A stretch of 64,000 bases of DNA, taken from NCBI RefSeq assembly GCF_001886715.1, contig NZ_CP018082.1, positions 6,386,001-6,450,000 of the forward strand, written 5' to 3'. Position 1 is the first letter of the stretch. Each line of letters begins with the position of its first letter. The position numbers were made by a program, and so were the translations under genes. Of the stretch, positions 51,915 to 62,500 are shown piece by piece. This stretch comes from Nocardia mangyaensis. GTDB lineage: Bacteria; Actinomycetota; Actinomycetes; Mycobacteriales; Mycobacteriaceae. The notes below the pieces were generated by a model, which was not told the DNA's origin, made no database searches, and worked only from the letters and a program-made list of their open reading frames with translations.

Positions 51915-53302
51915 GCTGGCTCCAGGGTGGGGGTCTGCGTCGAGGTCCGACGAAGGCCGACGGCGATCACGAGCGCACCGAGCACGGCCGCGCCGACCGG
52001 CACGAGCAAGGCCGCGCGATAGCCGTCCAGAATCGCGGCCGAGGTGGTGGCGCCGCCGATGACGGCGGTGCTCACCGCGGTGACGATCGCCAGACCGACT
52101 CCCGCGCCGAACTGGAACGACGTATTGAGCAACCCGCCCGCGAGACCCTGTTCGTCGCCGCTGACACCGTCGGTCGCGGCGATCGTGAGCGGCCCGTACA
52201 CCAGCGCGAAGGCCAGCCCGAGCAGGATCATGCTGGGGAACATCGCGGCGTAGGTCCAGTCCATGGCCATCGGCTGGAACAGGACGTAGGCCAGCGCGGC
52301 GATGACCAGCCCGCCGAAGATCACCCGCACATTGCCGAACCGATTCACCAGCCAGGGGGTGAGCGTCGGTGCCAGGACGGCATCGACGCCGATGGCCAGC
52401 AGGGCCAAACCGGTCTGCAACGGCGACCAGCCCCGCAGCTGCTGCAGGTACAGCACCACGATGAACTGGAAGGCGAAGAACGAACCGGAGAACAGGATCG
52501 CGGCGAGGTTGGCGCGAACCAGCGGACCCGAGGCGAAGATGCCCAGCCGGACCAGTGGCGATCGCGAACGCTTCTCGGTGATCACGAACAGCACCAGCAG
52601 CGCCGCGCTGAGTATCAGCAGGCCGATGGTTTGGGCGGCGCTGACGTGCGTCGATCGCTCCACCGTGAGAACGAGCAGCAGCACCGCGGCGGTCACGCTG
52701 ATCGCCCCGGTCAGATCGAACCCACCCGAGGAGCGTTCCAGCGGTTCGTCTTTCGGCACCAGCACGATGGCGGCCGCCAGGATCGCGGCGGTCATGATGA
52801 CCGGCGCGATGAAGACCCACCGCCAGCTGATCGTGGTCAGCAGGCCACCCACCACCAGCCCGAGCGAGAACCCGGCGGCAGCGGTCCCGGCGTAGACGAG
52901 CAGCGCCTTGTTGCGCAGCCTGCCCTCCGGGAAGCTGGTGGTGATGATCGACAGGCCCGCAGGCGTGAGGAACGCCGCGGCGACACCCTTGACCAGCCTG
53001 GACAGGATCAGCACCCAGCCGTCCCCGGCGAAGGCGCCGAGGCCGGAGAAGACCATGAACACCGCCAGCCAGAACAGGAACATCCGCCGCCGCCCCAGCA
53101 GGTCGGCGGCCCGGCCGCCCATCAGCATGAATCCGCCGTAGGTGAGCACATACGCGCTGACCACCCATTGCAGTTCGCCGGTGGTCATCCCCAGATCGGC
53201 CTGAATGGCGGGCAGCGCGACGCCCATCATCGAAACATCCACGCCCTCGAGGAAGATCGCCGCACACAAGACGAGCAGCATCCCCCACACGCGACCGCTC
53301 AT
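51911..53302 (-). CDS. MFS drug/metabolite exporter (DHA2, 14-TM type)
   Basis: A 463-residue transporter of the EmrB/QacA group. It has LEGVDVSMMGVALPAIQADLGMTTGELQWVVSAYVLTYGGFMLMGGRAADLLGRRRMFL (motifs D1 and A) and GLVVGGLLTTISWRWVF (motif C, antiporter signature). 13-14 membrane segments fit the length. The ATG at 53302 was chosen; a TTG at 53329 is an alternative. Divergent from a LysR gene across a long perfect palindrome. Substrate unknown. Confidence 0.9.
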   Translation of the reverse strand: MSGRVWGMLLVLCAAIFLEGVDVSMMGVALPAIQADLGMTTGELQWVVSAYVLTYGGFMLMGGRAADLLGRRRMFLFWLAVFMVFSGLGAFAGDGWVLILSRLVKGVAAAFLTPAGLSIITTSFPEGRLRNKALLVYAGTAAAGFSLGLVVGGLLTTISWRWVFIAPVIMTAAILAAAIVLVPKDEPLERSSGGFDLTGAISVTAAVLLLVLTVERSTHVSAAQTIGLLILSAALLVLFVITEKRSRSPLVRLGIFASGPLVRANLAAILFSGSFFAFQFIVVLYLQQLRGWSPLQTGLALLAIGVDAVLAPTLTPWLVNRFGNVRVIFGGLVIAALAYVLFQPMAMDWTYAAMFPSMILLGLAFALVYGPLTIAATDGVSGDEQGLAGGLLNTSFQFGAGVGLAIVTAVSTAVIGGATTSAAILDGYRAALLVPVGAAVLGALVIAVGLRRTSTQTPTLEPA

Positions 53303-53418
53303 CCGGTCGCTGTCGGCTACTTGCAACACAATTTCTGTCCGTTCTTCGACACGTCGCCCAGTGGTAGGCGACGAAATCAGCTTCGACCAGGGGCGATGCC
53401 GGGAACAACGGTAAAGTC

Positions 53419-53455
53419 CTCACCTATCGGTAAGGCGCGCTTACCGATAGGTGAG
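53419..53455. promoter_or_regulatory. 37-bp perfect palindrome, LysR operator
   Basis: Arms of 16 bp (53419-53434 and 53440-53455) starting CTCACCTATCGGTAAG, with a 5-bp spacer GCGCG. It lies between the divergent MFS and LysR genes and ends 7 bp before the LysR ATG, so it also contains the LysR ribosome binding site (AGGTGAGG). It contains several T-N11-A patterns typical of LysR sites. Confidence 0.85.
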
Positions 53456-53462
53456 GGTGACG

Positions 53463-54380
53463 ATGGATTGGCAAGAGCTGGAGGTTTTTCAGACCCTCGC
53501 GCACGAGTTGCACTTCGGCCGCACCGCCGAGCGACTACATCTGTCGCGGGCGCGGGTGAGTCAGGTGGTCCAGACGCTGGAGCGGCGGATCGGCGCACCG
53601 CTGTTCGACCGCACCAGCCGACGGGTCGCGTTGACCCCGATCGGCAGGCAACTGCTCGAGGATCTGACGCCGCATCAGTTCGGCATCATGCAGGCGTTCG
53701 CGCGGGCGGCGGACGCGGCACGCGGCATCAGCGGCACCTTGACCGTGGGGTTCTCCAGCCCGATGGCGGGCGAGCGGGTGATGGGCATCGCGGCGATGTT
53801 CCGCACCGCGCATCCCGACTGCGAAGTCGCGATCCGGGAGGTCCCGCTGACAGACCGCTACAGTTCCCTGCGCGGCGGTGAGCTCGATCTGGCGCTGGTC
53901 GAATTCCCGGTGTGCGAGCCGGATCTGGTCACCGGCCCGGCGATCTTCTGTGATCCACGAGTGCTCGCCGTGTCGAGCGCGCACCCGCTGGCCGGCCGGG
54001 GCACGGTGCGGGCCGAGGACCTCAGCGGGGAGACCATTCACGTGATCGCCGGACTGCCGGGGTACTTCCTCGACGATCTCATCCCGGCGCACACGTCTTG
54101 TCGCCGGCCGATTCAGACGACCACGTCCTGGCAGGAACTGCTCACGCTGGTCGCCGCGGGGCAAGGCGTCACCGTCTGTGCGGAACAAGGTGCGCGCTAC
54201 TACCCGCGGCCCACCCTCGTGTATCTACCGTTCACCGACGCCCCACCGCTCACCTACGGACTCGTCTGGCCGGTGACCGCCGCGACCGCGATGGTGCGGG
54301 CGTTCACACAGGCAGCGATCGAGCTGTCGGCAGGTATCGCGACGCCTCGTCCGGTCCCTGATCATCCAGTCGCGGAGTGA
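53463..54380 (+). CDS. LysR family transcriptional regulator
   Basis: A 305-residue regulator: winged helix MDWQELEVFQTLAHELHFGRTAERLHLSRARVSQVVQTLERRIGAPLFDRTSRRVALTPIGRQLLEDL (1-66), then a substrate-binding domain (about 88-290). The ATG was chosen because the family begins MDxxELxxF; a GTG at 53451 lies within the operator. Divergent from the MFS/FMN-protein pair, which it likely controls. Its 3' end overlaps the convergent ATP-grasp gene by 77 bp. Confidence 0.94.
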   Translation: MDWQELEVFQTLAHELHFGRTAERLHLSRARVSQVVQTLERRIGAPLFDRTSRRVALTPIGRQLLEDLTPHQFGIMQAFARAADAARGISGTLTVGFSSPMAGERVMGIAAMFRTAHPDCEVAIREVPLTDRYSSLRGGELDLALVEFPVCEPDLVTGPAIFCDPRVLAVSSAHPLAGRGTVRAEDLSGETIHVIAGLPGYFLDDLIPAHTSCRRPIQTTTSWQELLTLVAAGQGVTVCAEQGARYYPRPTLVYLPFTDAPPLTYGLVWPVTAATAMVRAFTQAAIELSAGIATPRPVPDHPVAE

Positions 54381-55386
54381 CCTCCATGACCGCTTCCGCC
54401 ACGGCCAGCCGAACGCCGAGCCGCGGCGGATTACGCAGCCCCGAATCCCGTTCCAGCAGTAGCCGAATCGCGGCCCAAGGCAGGTTCAGGTCGGCGAAGG
54501 CGGTGTGGAACAGGCCCGCCGAGGGCCGCGGGTTCACCTCGAGCAGCACTGGTTCCCCAGCGCGATAACGCAATTGGATGTTGGTCAGATAGGCCAGTTC
54601 GAAGTGGCGGACCAAGCGCCGGGCGATCCCGACCACCGTCGGGTCGTCGAGAAGTGTGCGGAAACGGCCATGCTTGGCACGTGGAATACCCACCAGCAGT
54701 TCGCCTCCCGGCGCGGAGAGGCAATCGATGCTGATCTCCGGGCCGTCGAGAAACGGCATCACGAGCAGCGGTGGCACGAATTCGCCCTCGTTCGCGGCCC
54801 GGCGCATCGCCCCCGCTACCGCCTCGACCGAGACGACCGGCCGGGGTGCGGCGCGCAGGCAGGCCATGGACAGCGGGCGGTCGTCCAGGATGCGAAAGCC
54901 GAATGCCGAGTACTCGCCGCTCGGCTTGATGCAGAGCGTCTCCCCGCCCCGGGACAACTCCTCGACCGCGGCGTAGAACTCGTCGGCATCGGTCGCCTCC
55001 CGCCACGGCGGCACCGGAATCCCCGCCGCCGCCCCGATCTCGTAGGTGCGCACCTTGCTGGTCAGCGCGGTCACCGCCGACAACGGCGAACACATCAGGC
55101 TGGTGCCGACCGCCGCGAAGTCCGCCACCCGCCCCGCCAGCGCATCGAGCCGACGCGGCGGAATCATCACATCGATGCGATGCGTCCGACAGAAGTCCAA
55201 CGCGAACTGCGCGTACTCGTCGTTGCCGACGTACCGGGGCTCGATCGCCGCCACATCACACACCGACAGCGCAACCGCCCCCGGATCAACATTGCTGGCG
55301 TAAATGGTGACGCCGACCCCGTCGGGGTTGTCCCGCAGCAACCGCATGACCTGAACCGTCGCCGCCCCCGCACTGCTCAGCCAAAT
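54304..55386 (-). CDS. ATP-grasp domain protein, non-standard start
   Basis: A ~360-residue ATP-grasp ligase-type protein. The N-terminal pre-ATP-grasp domain shows WLSSAGAATVQVMRLLRDNPDGVGVTIYASNVDP, followed by TSKVRTYEIGAAAGIPVPPW, the ATP-binding CIKPSGEYSAFGF, PFLDGPEISIDCL and the metal-binding LLEVNPRPSAGL. The only standard start (ATG at 55347) would lose the first strand and glycine-rich loop. In frame upstream there is no ATG, GTG or TTG; candidates are ATT (55386) and ATA (55398), the latter 10 nt after GGGAAGGG. I set the start at ATT, with doubt. Such enzymes form amide or peptide bonds or carboxylate. The substrate is unknown; a small peptide gene lies upstream on the same strand. 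Confidence 0.8.
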   Translation of the reverse strand: MWLSSAGAATVQVMRLLRDNPDGVGVTIYASNVDPGAVALSVCDVAAIEPRYVGNDEYAQFALDFCRTHRIDVMIPPRRLDALAGRVADFAAVGTSLMCSPLSAVTALTSKVRTYEIGAAAGIPVPPWREATDADEFYAAVEELSRGGETLCIKPSGEYSAFGFRILDDRPLSMACLRAAPRPVVSVEAVAGAMRRAANEGEFVPPLLVMPFLDGPEISIDCLSAPGGELLVGIPRAKHGRFRTLLDDPTVVGIARRLVRHFELAYLTNIQLRYRAGEPVLLEVNPRPSAGLFHTAFADLNLPWAAIRLLLERDSGLRNPPRLGVRLAVAEAVMEVTPRLDDQGPDEASRYLPTARSLPV

Positions 55387-55599
55387 CCGAACCGTTATGG
55401 CAACCGCACCCTTCCCGTTCCCGTAGAGAACCGGACCCTATCCCGATTCGGCGTCACGCACATTTCGGAACGAAAGCCTGCACGTCACATCCCCGGCTCA
55501 CTTGGCCAGCTGGCCGATCCATTGACGAACGTTCCTCGCCGATCGGGAGCGCGCAGGGTAACGCCACCATGCACCGCCGGCCATAGTCGCGCTAAACCC

Positions 55600-55767
55600 T
55601 CACAGACCGTATTTGCGGACGAATTCCTGAGTGAGGTCGATCGCAGGCAGCCCGTGATCGGTAGCGCTGGTATCGACAGCGGTCTCCTCGACCAACTCCG
55701 TAGGTGCAGGCGGAAGCTGCCGCCACCGCGCCCGTGGGTCGGCGTTCTTCTCATGCTGCTCGGTCAT
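55600..55767 (-). CDS. Orphan 55-residue acidic peptide
   Basis: A short open frame with a strong GGGGGAG site just before the ATG (spacing short). The product MTEQHEKNADPRARWRQLPPAP... is hydrophilic, begins like a leader (charged, WRQLPPAP), has an acidic/Thr-rich middle (ELVEETAVDTSATDHG) and ends DLTQEFVRKYGL. It has no Cys and no membrane segment. It lies 213 bp upstream of the ATP-grasp gene on the same strand. It could be a precursor peptide modified by the ligase, or simply a small unrelated protein; I do not recognise it. Confidence 0.5.
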   Translation of the reverse strand: MTEQHEKNADPRARWRQLPPAPTELVEETAVDTSATDHGLPAIDLTQEFVRKYGL

Positions 55768-55842
55768 GTTCTCCCCCTTTGCCACCACCAGGATAGTCCC
55801 TGATCGAGGGACTCGCCCGAGCGAGCGCGGGCTCAGGCGGGG

Positions 55843-56418
55843 TCAGGGCAACAGTGAACCGGTTTCGATGGTGAACTCGAAGGGCGCGGACACCTTCACA
55901 GGTTGTCCAGCCGAGATTCGGTGTGTTTGTTCGTAGTTGCCGTCGGAGCCCAACGAATAGGCGAAGAGAACCGGGAGGGTCTCGCCGGGAAGCTGGCCTT
56001 TGAACGGGTTGATCTCGAACCGCCAGTAGTGCGGGATTCCCGCAGAGGCGTAGATCACCGGCTTCACCATGCGGTCGGGGAAAGTGGTCGACTTCGAGAC
56101 CACCTCGACAGCGACTTGGACCTGCGCGGCCGGCACACCCCGACTCTCCATATCGATGGGCCGGGTGACAACAACCAGGTCAGGGACAGGCTCGTCGGAA
56201 CCGATCAGCACACCGATGCCTAACAAAGTGGCCATGTCGGCCGGGACAACCGGCTGCAACGCCAGAAACAGCGTTTGGATCAACCACTGATGCTTCGGTT
56301 TGGGTGCGGCATTCACGACGAGTTGGCCATTCAACACTTCGTATCGCAGTCCATCATCGGGCATGTGGTCGAGATCTGCGGCAGTCCAATGATCGGAGTG
56401 CGGTGACGGCATCGCCAT
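55843..56418 (-). CDS. Uma2 family protein (PD-(D/E)XK nuclease-like fold)
   Basis: A 191-residue Uma2/DUF820 protein: WTAADLDHMPDDGLRYEVLNGQLVV with the family's Glu, IGSDEPVPDLVVV with the conserved Asp, and VQVAVEVVSKSTTFPDRMVKPVIYASAGIPHYWRFE with ExxSxS-like Glu-Val-Val-Ser-Lys-Ser. The residues of a restriction-endonuclease-like core are present. Its biological role is not established; it is often found in many copies. A GGAGGT site supports the ATG at 56418. Stands alone downstream of the synthetase gene. Confidence 0.88.
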   Translation of the reverse strand: MAMPSPHSDHWTAADLDHMPDDGLRYEVLNGQLVVNAAPKPKHQWLIQTLFLALQPVVPADMATLLGIGVLIGSDEPVPDLVVVTRPIDMESRGVPAAQVQVAVEVVSKSTTFPDRMVKPVIYASAGIPHYWRFEINPFKGQLPGETLPVLFAYSLGSDGNYEQTHRISAGQPVKVSAPFEFTIETGSLLP

Positions 56419-56509
56419 TCGAACACCTCCGACTCGTCGAACCACGGCGCGCCGCTCGCGCCGAACGGTTCGAGTCTAGCGCCTGCCGCACGATCACGGA
56501 GCGTTGATA

Positions 56510-56548
56510 CTGCCCCGCCTACCAGGGAAATGATGGTCGGCGGGGCAG
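56510..56548 (-). terminator. Terminator after the peptide synthetase gene
   Basis: A 10-bp perfect stem (56510-56519 with 56539-56548) and a 19-nt loop, 7 bp after the stop codon of the synthetase. Confidence 0.7.
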
Positions 56549-56554
56549 CAAACG

Positions 56555-59500
56555 CTACTCGGCGACGATCACCGTGATCTCGTCGTCGGCCACGCCCGTC
56601 ACATCACCCGCGAGCACGAACCAGTGGGTCACCTCGCCGTCGGCCAGGTCGTCGTCGACCGAGGCGTCGGGGAGCACCGACAACGCGCCCGCGGTGGACG
56701 CGGCCAGGAATTCCCCGATGGCGGCCGGGCCGGAGGCGTGGGTGGTGTAGGTGGTGGATTCGTAGTCGATGCCGTGGTCGTCGCGGAGACGGTCGGCGAG
56801 GGCGACCGCGGCGCTCTGGGTGAGCGTCGAGGTGTGCTCGCCGGTGACCTGGACGAAGGCCGGGTGGTCTTCGGACAGCGGACGAACCCGGTCGGCGTAG
56901 GAGACGGGATGCGCTGCGGCGGCGGCGATCTCGGCCTCCAGGTCGGGCAGGACCAGCCAGGTTCCGGCGGCACCGGCCACGGGGGCGGCGCTGATGCCGA
57001 ACGACGCGCCTGCGGCGGCGATCTCGACGCCGGTGAGGTCACCGGCGAACAGGACTGCCGCGCCGGCCTTCTGGACCGCCCAGGCGGCCAGGACCGAATC
57101 CACGCCGCGAGGCAGCGAGATCGCGACCACGTCGCCGGGGCCCGCGCCGCGGTCGATCAGCACGCGAGCCAGCTGCGAGGACTTGCGATCCAGCGCGCTG
57201 TAGGCGATCTCGCTGTCACCGCGCAGCAGGGCGGGAGCCTGCGGATCGGCTTCGACGACCTCGCCGAGCACCTTGGCCACCGTCCGCGCGCCGACTCCGG
57301 CACCGACGACCGGCGCCGAAACCGCCGCGGTCACACCGGATTCGGCGAGCAGCTTGGCGCGTTCGCCCGCGTCGAGGATGTCGATGTCGCCGACCAGTCC
57401 GGTCGGGTTGTCGAGCAGCTCGTCGAGCACCCGCAGCAGGCGCTGCGACAGCGTGCGGACCTCGTCACCGGTGAAGGTGCTGGTCAGGTACTTCATGGTG
57501 ATCTCGATGGTCGACTCGGCCATCACCACCAGCGTGAGCGGGTAGTGGGTGGCGTCGTCGAGGCCGACACCGGTGACCTGCATGCCGTCGATCGAGCTCG
57601 CCGCGGTGACCGCGTCCTTGTCCATCGGGTAGGACTCGAACACCAGCAGCGTGTCGAACTGCGACCCGACCCCGGCGACCCGCTGGATGTCGGACAGGCC
57701 GACGAAGTGGTGGCTGAGCAGTTCGGCCTGCTCGGACTGCACCCGCTTGGTCAGCTCCTCCGCGCTGATCCGGTCGTCGATCCGAATCCGCACCGGCAGG
57801 GTGTTGATGAACAGGCCCACCATCGACTCGACACCGGGCAGCTCGGCCGGGCGACCGGACACGGTCGCGCCGAACACCACGTCGTCGCGGCCGGTGAGAC
57901 GCCCGACGACGATGCCCCACGCGGTCTGCAGCAGCGTGTTCACGGTGACACCGAGCTCACCGGCGAACTTGCCGAGCGCCCTGGTCCGGTCGCTGTCGAT
58001 TTCGACGATGACCTTCTCGAGCTCGTAGCGCTCCGCGGCGCGCGGCGCGGGGGCGAGCTGGGTCGGGCTCTCGACCCCGGCCAGCGCCTCCGACCAGGCC
58101 CGCAGCGACTGTTCCCGATCCCAGCCCGAGAGCCAGGACAGGAAGTTGCGGTAGGAGGCCACCCGCGGCAGCGCGGTGAGGTCACCGTGTACCGCGTAGA
58201 GGACCAGCAGGTCGCGCATGAGCAGCGGCATGGACCAGCCGTCGACCAGGATGTGGTGCACCGTGATCGCCAGGTGCGCCGTGCCCTCGCCGGTCGTGTA
58301 CAGGCCGAAGCGGATCAGCGGCGCGGTGGCCATGTCGAACTGGTCGGCATGGTCGGCCACCAGCAGCTGGCGCATCCGCGGCATGCGCTCGTCGGCGGGC
58401 AGGTCGGTCAGGTCGACCTCGCGCCACGGCACCTCGAGCTCGGACAGCACCACCTGCACCGGCTGACCGGCCGAATCGGTGACGAACGCGGTCCGCAGGT
58501 TCGGGTACCGGTCGAGCACGGCCTGGGCCGCGTTGCGCAGTCGCTCGGTGTCGAGCGGACCGGTCAGGTCGAGCACGGCCTGCACGGTGTACACGTCGAC
58601 GGTCGCCGAGCTGAGCATGGCGTGGAACATCAGGCCCGCCTGCAGCGGCGAGAGCGGCCAGATCTCCGACAGTGCGGGGTAGTCGCGCTCCCACAGCTCG
58701 ATGTCGGACTGTCCGACCCGGACCAGCGGCATGTCGGACGGGGTGAAACCGCCCGCGTCGACGCGCTGCGCGTGGGTGGCCAGCGCGCCGAGCGCGGCCA
58801 CGAACAGGTCGGCGAACTCCTGCGCCTGCTCGGTGGTGAGCAGCCCGGTCGGGAAGGCGATGTTGGCGCCCAGCTGCGGGCCCTCGTCGCCGTCGTTGAC
58901 GATGGCGTTGATGTCCAGCGTCGCGTTGGCGGGCATGTCCAGGTCCATCTCGGCGTCGAGCCGGCCCAGGTCCGCCACCGGCACCCAGCCGAGTTCGGCG
59001 AGTTCGGCGGGGATCTCGCCCGCGGTGGCCCGGCCGAGATAGTTGAAGCTGATCTGGCCGACGCTCGGCAGATCCGCGCCCTCGCCGGTCAGGTACTTGA
59101 GCATGCCGTAGCCGATGCCCTTGTCGGGCACGCCGAGCATCTGCTCCTTGACCGACTTGATCACCTCGCCGAGCACGGAGCCGCCGGCGAAGGCGTCGTC
59201 GAGATCGGCACCGGCCAGGTCGAGCCGGACCGGGAAGGCGGTGGTGAACCAGCCGACGGTACGCGACAGATCCGCACCGGCGACGATCTCTTCCTGGCGG
59301 CCGTGACCCTCCAGCTTGATCAGCGCCGCACCACCGGATTCGTCACCGCGCCAGCGGGATACGGCCAGCGCGAGGGCGGTGAGCAGCCCGTCGTTGACGC
59401 CGCCGTGGTACAGACCCGGGATCGCGGTGAGCACCGCGTCGGTGACCTCGGGCGACAGGGTGACCTGCACCCGGTCGACGGTGGCGAAGGTGTCGACCCG

Positions 59501-62500
59501 CGGGTCGAACGCCCGCGCGCCCAGCTGCGGATCGGCGGTAGCCGAGATCTCGCGCCAGAACGGCAGCTCCGCGCGCCGGTCCGGCGACTGCTCGACCAGG
59601 CTGTGGGCCCAGCGCCGCATCGAGGTGCCGTTGGCGGGCAGCGCGACCGGCTGACCGGCCGCGATCTGGCCCCAGGCCATACCGAGGTCCGGGATCAGGA
59701 TGCGCCAGGAGACGCCGTCGATCACGAAGTGGTGGCCCACCACGAGCAGCACGTCGCGGCGGCGCGGTCCGTCGGTGTTCTCGCCGAAGGCGAACCAGAC
59801 GAACTGCACCATGGCGGCGTTCGCGGGGTCGAGGCGGCCCATGGCCTCGTCGTATTCGACCGAGGCCAGCTTGGACAGCTGCTCGTCACCGATCTCACCG
59901 GAGACCTCGACGCGCCGCACCAGCGTGGTCACGTCGACCCCGCCCGGAGCCAATGCCTCGAAGAGCCAACCCTTTTCGGCATCCTTGACGACCCGCGAGC
60001 GCAGCACATCGTGGTGATCGAAGACCGCGCCGATGGTGGCGTGCAGGACCTCCTCGGTGATGTTGTCCGGCAGGCGAAGCACCATCGACTGGGAGAACCG
60101 GTCGTAGGTGGAGCCACCGGCCAGGATCTGGCGCATGATCGGCAGCATCGGAATGTCACCGACACCGCCGCCGGGCAGTTCCTCGAGCACGATCTGGTCG
60201 GCATCGCCCGCGAGCACGGCGATCTCGGCCAGTCCGGCCACGCTGCGCTTGTCGAACACATCGCGCGGCTTGAACAGCACGCCGCGGTCCTTGGCGCGCG
60301 AGACCAGCTGGATGGACAGGATCGAGTCACCGCCGAGGGCGAAGAACGAATCGTCCAGGCCGACCGCGTCCACGCCGAGCACCTCGGCGAAGACCGCGGC
60401 GATGATCGCCTCGACTTCGCTTGTCGGGGTGCGGAACTCGCGCGGGGCGAGGACCGGCTCGGGCAGGGCACGACGGTCCAGCTTGCCCGCGGGGGTCAGC
60501 GGGATCTCGTCGAGCACCAGCACGGCCGCGGGCACCATGTGCGCGGGCAGCTGTCCGGCCGCGTACTCGACCAGTGCGGCCGGGTCGGCGGCGGTGCCCG
60601 GGGTGGCCCGGACATAGGACACCAGGATGGTGGCGCCCGCGTCGGTGGTGCGGCCGATGGTGGCGGCGAACTCGACGTCGTCGTGCGCGGTGAGGACCGC
60701 GTCGATCTCGCCCAGTTCGATCCGGAAACCGCGGATCTTCACCTGGAAGTCGTTGCGGCCCACGTACTCCACGACCGGCTTGCCGTTGACGGTGCGCCAG
60801 GCGACGACGTCACCGGTGCGGTACAGCCGCTCGCCCACCGCGGGGCTGCCGGCTGACACAGGGTAGGGGCTGGCGACGAACCGTTCGGCGGTGAGGCCGT
60901 GGCGCGCGTGGTAGCCGCGAGCCAGCGGGAGACCGCCCAGGTACAGCTCACCGGCCACGCCCTCGGGCACCGGACGCAGACGACTGTCGAGCACCAGCAC
61001 GGTCGCACCGGCGATCGGGCCGCCGATGTTCATGGTGTCGCCGGGCAGCAGGGCGTCGGACAGGTTGGTCGCGATGGTCGCCTCGGTCGGACCGTAGGCG
61101 TTGTAGAACCGGTGGTGCGCCGGGTCGGCGCCCGCGCTGTGCCAGTTCGCCACCAGGTCGACCGGGGCCTTGTCACCGCCGACGATCAGCGCTTCCAGCC
61201 CGGCCAGCGCCGCGGGTTCCATCGACGCCGCGACCAGCGGGGTGAGGAACACGTGGGTCAGCTGCTGGCCGACGATGATCTCGGCCAGTTCCTCGCCACC
61301 GACCACGCCGACCGGCGTGATCACCAGCGCGCCCGCCGAGCCGACCGCGAGCAGGAACTCGAGGATCGACGCGTCGAACGACGGGGACGCGAACGCGAGG
61401 GTGCGGGCGTCGCGGCCGAGGCCGAACTGGGCCACCTGGGCGGCGGCGAAGTTGGCCACGCCGGTGTGGGAGACGACGACGCCCTTGGGCAGACCCGTCG
61501 AACCCGAGGTGTAGATCATGTAGGCCGTGTTGCCGGAGTGGACCGCACCACGACGGTCCGCGTCGGTGATCGGCGCCGCGGACTTTTCAGCGGCCGCTGC
61601 GTGCAGATCCGGGTCGTCGAGGACCAGCCACTCACCCAGCGCGGGCGCGGGCAGGTGGTCGACCTCGGCCGACACCGTGATCCCCAGCGCCGCACCCGAA
61701 TCCGACATCATGTGCGCGATGCGGTCGGCCGGGTACTTCGGGTCGACCGGCAGGAACGCCGCACCCGACTTGACCACTGCCCAGATGGCGAGGGTGGTCT
61801 CGAGCGAGCGCTCCATGGCGATGGCGACGACCGTCTCCGGTGCGGCGCCACGCGCGATGAGCACCCGCGCCAGCCGTGCGGAGGCCGCGTCGAGTTCGGC
61901 GTAGGTCAGCGAGCGCGCCTGAGCCGCCGCGAGCCCAGCGGACTCGCCCGCACGCACCAGTTCGCCCGAAGTCGCCGGGTCGGCATCGGCCGACGCGCCC
62001 GCGCGCCGCGCCGCGTCCAGCGTGCTGGTCGCGGTGAGGGCGTGGACCAGCCCGGTGTCGACCGACTCGCCCGGTGCGATGATCGCCGGACCGGTCGGGT
62101 TGGTCGCCACGGCCTGGGCCAGCAGCTCGGGCAGGGTGCTCGTCGACGCGGCGGGACCGCCGGTGCGGGTGAGCAGTTCGGCGCGTTCGACGGTGTCGAG
62201 GAGTTCGAGATCGCCGATCGCCGTGGTGGTGTCGGCGACGACCTCGGCGAGCAGGCGCCCGAAGCGCTGCGCGAACTTCTCGACCGTGGAATGGTCGAAC
62301 AGCGCACTGGCGTAGGAGAACTCGGCGTAAGCGCCTGCGTCATCACCCGCGCCCGCCTCACGCACGGTGAGCAGCAGGTCGAACTTGGCGGTGTCGACGT
62401 CGAAGTCGACCGCCGAGACCGACAGGCCCGGCAGTTCGAAGCTGGCGTCGGGCAGATTCTCGAACGACAGCGCCACCTGGAACAGCGGGTGCCGCGCGGT

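Noticed and set aside
56624..60856. A 1410-codon open frame antisense to the peptide synthetase.
   Set aside because: It follows the third-position GC pattern of the real gene, its translation is rich in His, Arg, Gly and Gln without domain character, and the sense strand has clear NRPS motifs throughout.
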